This document shows, piece by piece, positions 61,853 through 64,000 of a stretch of 64,000 nt of DNA. Both the position numbers and the translations under genes were made by a program. The first letter of the stretch is position 1. Every line of letters starts with the position of its first letter. The stretch lies in NCBI RefSeq assembly GCF_023101345.1, contig NZ_CP095848.1, forward strand, positions 3,312,001-3,376,000. Direction: 5' to 3'. A model generated the notes under the pieces. The model saw only the letters and a list, made by a program, of their open reading frames with translations, was not told where the DNA came from and made no database searches. Source of the DNA: Hymenobacter sublimis. Lineage in GTDB: Bacteria > Bacteroidota > Bacteroidia > Cytophagales > Hymenobacteraceae.

Positions 61853-63016
61853 TTAGGGCTTTAGCACCACCTTCACGCAGTTGTCTTTCTTATTGCGGAA
61901 AATGTCGTAGCCGTGGGCGGCTTCGGCCAAGGGCAGCCGGTGCGTGATGATGTCATCCAGCACCACTTTGCCCTCAATTACATACTGCAGCAGCTTATCA
62001 ATGTGCTTTTGAGCGGGTGCCTGCCCGCCCCGCAGGGTAATGCCCTTGTCAAAGAACTGATGAATAGGGAAGTTATCGAAGGGGGAGCTGTACACGCCCA
62101 GCACCGACACGATGCCGCCCCGGCGAACCGCACTCATGCAAGCCAGCAGCACTTTATCGGAGCCCTTTTCCAGGTTGATAACGGCCTTGGCCCGGTCCAG
62201 CAAATCTCGGTCAGGCTCGAAGCCCACGCACTCCACGCACACGTCAGCACCACGCCCGCCACTTAGCTCCCGGATCTGCTCCACTACTGACTTAGCATCT
62301 TCCCAGCGGATAACCTCGCAGTTTGTGGCGTGCTGGGCCTTGTCGAGCCGGTACTGCAGGGTATCAACCACCACTACCCGGGCCGCCCCGCGCAGCCACG
62401 CCGATTTCGCGGCCATAATACCCACGGGTCCGGCCCCAAAAATGGCCACAATTTCGCCGCCTTTTACTTCACCCCAATCAATGCCGGAATAACCCGTTGG
62501 GAAGATGTCCGTCAGGAATAGGGCCTGCTCGTCGGTGAGGCTATCCGGAATTACTCGGGGGCCGAAGTCGGCGTAGGGTACGCGCACGTACTCGGCCTGG
62601 CCGCCATTGTAGCCGCCGTAAATATCGGTGTAGCCAAACAGCGCCCCGCCTTTTTCGGTCAGCAACCCGCCTTCAGGGCCGTAGTGGTCAGGGTTGGAGT
62701 TTTCGCAGTGGCCGGGCAGTTGATGGTTGCAGAAATAGCAGGTGCCGCAGGCAACAGGAAACGGCACCACTACCCGGTCGCCGACCTTGAGCTTGCCTTT
62801 CACGCCTTTGCCTACCTCTTCCACAATGCCCATAAACTCGTGACCAAGTACCATGGGCCGAGGCTGCGGAATGCTGCCGTTGTAAATGTGCAGGTCGGAG
62901 CCGCAGATGGCCGTGCTCGTCACGCGGATAATTGCGTCGCGCGCATCTTCAATTTCCGGGTCGTCAACGGTATCGACGCGCACGTCTCTCATTCCGTGAT
63001 ACACGAGTGCCTTCAT
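61853..63016 (-). CDS. Zinc-dependent alcohol dehydrogenase (formaldehyde dehydrogenase-like)
   Basis: A 387-residue medium-chain dehydrogenase from the ATG at 63016. The catalytic zinc ligands are in ICGSDLHIYNG and LGHEFMGIVEEVG. The structural zinc site is C-x2-C-x2-C-x7-C in ACGTCYFCNHQLPGHCENSN. The NAD(P)-binding motif is FGAGPVGIM. It is close to glutathione-independent formaldehyde dehydrogenases by the GLLTEKGGALFGYTDIYGGYNGG-like stretch. Substrate specificity is not determined. It is followed by a terminator. Confidence 0.9.
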   Translation of the reverse strand: MKALVYHGMRDVRVDTVDDPEIEDARDAIIRVTSTAICGSDLHIYNGSIPQPRPMVLGHEFMGIVEEVGKGVKGKLKVGDRVVVPFPVACGTCYFCNHQLPGHCENSNPDHYGPEGGLLTEKGGALFGYTDIYGGYNGGQAEYVRVPYADFGPRVIPDSLTDEQALFLTDIFPTGYSGIDWGEVKGGEIVAIFGAGPVGIMAAKSAWLRGAARVVVVDTLQYRLDKAQHATNCEVIRWEDAKSVVEQIRELSGGRGADVCVECVGFEPDRDLLDRAKAVINLEKGSDKVLLACMSAVRRGGIVSVLGVYSSPFDNFPIHQFFDKGITLRGGQAPAQKHIDKLLQYVIEGKVVLDDIITHRLPLAEAAHGYDIFRNKKDNCVKVVLKP

Positions 63017-63209
63017 AACTGAATAGTATGGTGGAGTGAAACAGAACAGGCACTGACTCAAAGTCAGCCTGTTAGCATAACGCCACGCACCCAGTACGAG
63101 TTACGACCACCCGGCCGTGCTACCTCCTCAGGCCCTCCTTAAGCTCGGCTATTTCCTGATTCACAAGCCGTCAGCTGCTGTTGCGCAGCTTCCTGCCCTC
63201 AGCAAGGGC

Positions 63210-64000
63210 CTATATTTTATACACCTGAATGCCGGCAGCACTTACCACGTAGGCATATTGGTCACTGACAACCACCTGCTGGGCGCCCGCTACGGGCAAG
63301 GGTACCGCCCGCTCGGCGAGGGTATACAGGTGGAAAAATCGGAGGCCATCAGGAGCCAGGTAGTACAGCTCGTCGGCCCGAAAACCAACGTAGCTCAGCC
63401 CCAAAAGCGGGAGCTTCTTGCGGTAGTTACCCAGGTTATCAAAGACATAGATGCCACTGGTGCGGTCTACAAGGTAGAGGTTGTTCTGGTACTCGCGCAG
63501 AAACCGGAAATCGGGGCGGGTACGACCAATAAGCAGGTCGAGCGGGGTAGTGATGGTGAACCGTTTCTGGGCCGCATCAAACTGGCGCAGCGTTAGGTCC
63601 GACTCGTTGAGCAGCCAGTACCGGTCGTCGGGAGCCAAGGTAGCCGCCCGCACCTGCCCGTCGAGATAGTCCGGCCAGCGCACTTCCCCAATCGGCGTTA
63701 GAAATCGGTCGAGTAGCACTGCCTGTTGGCGGTCATCGTAGAACACCAGAACTTTGGCCGTGTTCCAGGCTTCTACCTGAGCCGTATGCCCCGGCAACGG
63801 GGGCGAATACGTGTTGAGGGCCTGCCCATCGGGCCCGTACTGGCGCAGATTATTCTGGGAATCCGTCACGTAGAGGTTACCACGACGGTCCAGGGAAGCC
63901 GGTCCGGGCTGGGCCAGAGCAATAGTGCGCACCAGTTGCCAGGTACTACCGGCAGCTTTCGTATTGGCCGGAACGGTTACTACGGGCGCGGCTTGCGCGG
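63210..64000 (-). CDS. Exported beta-propeller (NHL-like) protein, 5' truncated by the window edge
   Basis: The frame is open from 64000 to the stop at 63210, so the N-terminus lies outside the window. A GTG at 63932 is an internal in-frame codon and not the true start, since residues before it (AQAAPVVTVPANTKAAGSTW) read as a post-signal-peptide segment. The rest has repeated strand motifs (LDRRGNLYVTDSQNNLRQYG, LDRFLTPIGEVRWPDYLDGQ, NNLYLVDRTSGIYVFDNLGN) of a 6-bladed propeller. The ligand is unknown. Confidence 0.78.
   Translation of the reverse strand, partial: AQAAPVVTVPANTKAAGSTWQLVRTIALAQPGPASLDRRGNLYVTDSQNNLRQYGPDGQALNTYSPPLPGHTAQVEAWNTAKVLVFYDDRQQAVLLDRFLTPIGEVRWPDYLDGQVRAATLAPDDRYWLLNESDLTLRQFDAAQKRFTITTPLDLLIGRTRPDFRFLREYQNNLYLVDRTSGIYVFDNLGNYRKKLPLLGLSYVGFRADELYYLAPDGLRFFHLYTLAERAVPLPVAGAQQVVVSDQYAYVVSAAGIQVYKI

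Overview
The window looks like a chromosomal segment of a GC-rich Bacteroidota, most like Hymenobacter or a close relative (Cytophagales, Hymenobacteraceae). The evidence is: promoters with the Bacteroidota -7 box TAnnTTTG; a gliding-motility lipoprotein (GldH); secreted proteins with type IX secretion (T9SS) C-terminal domains; three SusC-like TonB-dependent receptors; many lipoproteins and OmpA-like proteins; and a RicT/PSP1 protein upstream of gldH. The taxonomic call is inference from gene content. No rRNA, CRISPR array, insertion sequence, prophage or integrase was seen.

Layout. 1-4.4 kb: a gene tail, two unknown exported proteins, then a GbsR/MarR regulator followed by a TIGR01777 SDR enzyme and a small membrane protein. 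The same palindrome lies in front of the regulator and in front of the enzyme. 4.6-7.1 kb: thioredoxin, a MORN/TonB-domain protein, an Lrp/AsnC regulator and, divergent from it, a very unusual class II tRNA-like gene with a CUC anticodon, followed by two hairpins with identical loops and a terminator. 7.3-15 kb: DsbD-type reductase, CorC/HlyC transporter, RDD protein, gamma-carbonic anhydrase, radical SAM protein and an endonuclease III-like glycosylase. 15-20.5 kb: two glycine-zipper OmpA paralogues, accD, fbaB and a coiled-coil OmpA lipoprotein. 20.6-28.2 kb: a T9SS cargo protein and two paralogous TonB-dependent receptors. 28.8-34.6 kb: metallo-hydrolase, SGNH hydrolase, cystathionine gamma-synthase/lyase, DUF2167 protein, TVP38-like protein and tRNA-Arg(ACG). 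34.9-39.4 kb: a TonB-dependent receptor with its beta-helix lipoprotein partner. 39.8-43.3 kb: ferredoxin reductase and 2Fe-2S ferredoxin, a possible outer-membrane barrel and a secreted basic-tail protein. 43.5-49.8 kb: a giant alpha-2-macroglobulin. 50-58.7 kb: DinB, several exported proteins, a disordered protein, a cold-shock protein, gldH-ricT and an M57 metalloprotease. 59-64 kb: a T9SS-exported subtilase, a zinc alcohol dehydrogenase and a truncated beta-propeller protein.

Most genes are housekeeping or cell-envelope functions. The envelope theme is strong: export and gliding (GldH, T9SS cargo), TonB-linked uptake, OmpA anchoring, periplasmic thiol chemistry (DsbD) and protease defence (A2M). 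Nearly every transcription unit ends in a long perfect hairpin, often shared by convergent genes.

The most unusual signals are non-coding: (i) the tRNA-like gene at 6856-6970, with its own promoter, twin hairpins and terminator; (ii) intergenic inverted arrays built from 8-base units (18160-18245, 41412-41509, possibly 12438-12600); and (iii) very long perfect palindromes used as terminators (74 nt at 41851-41924).
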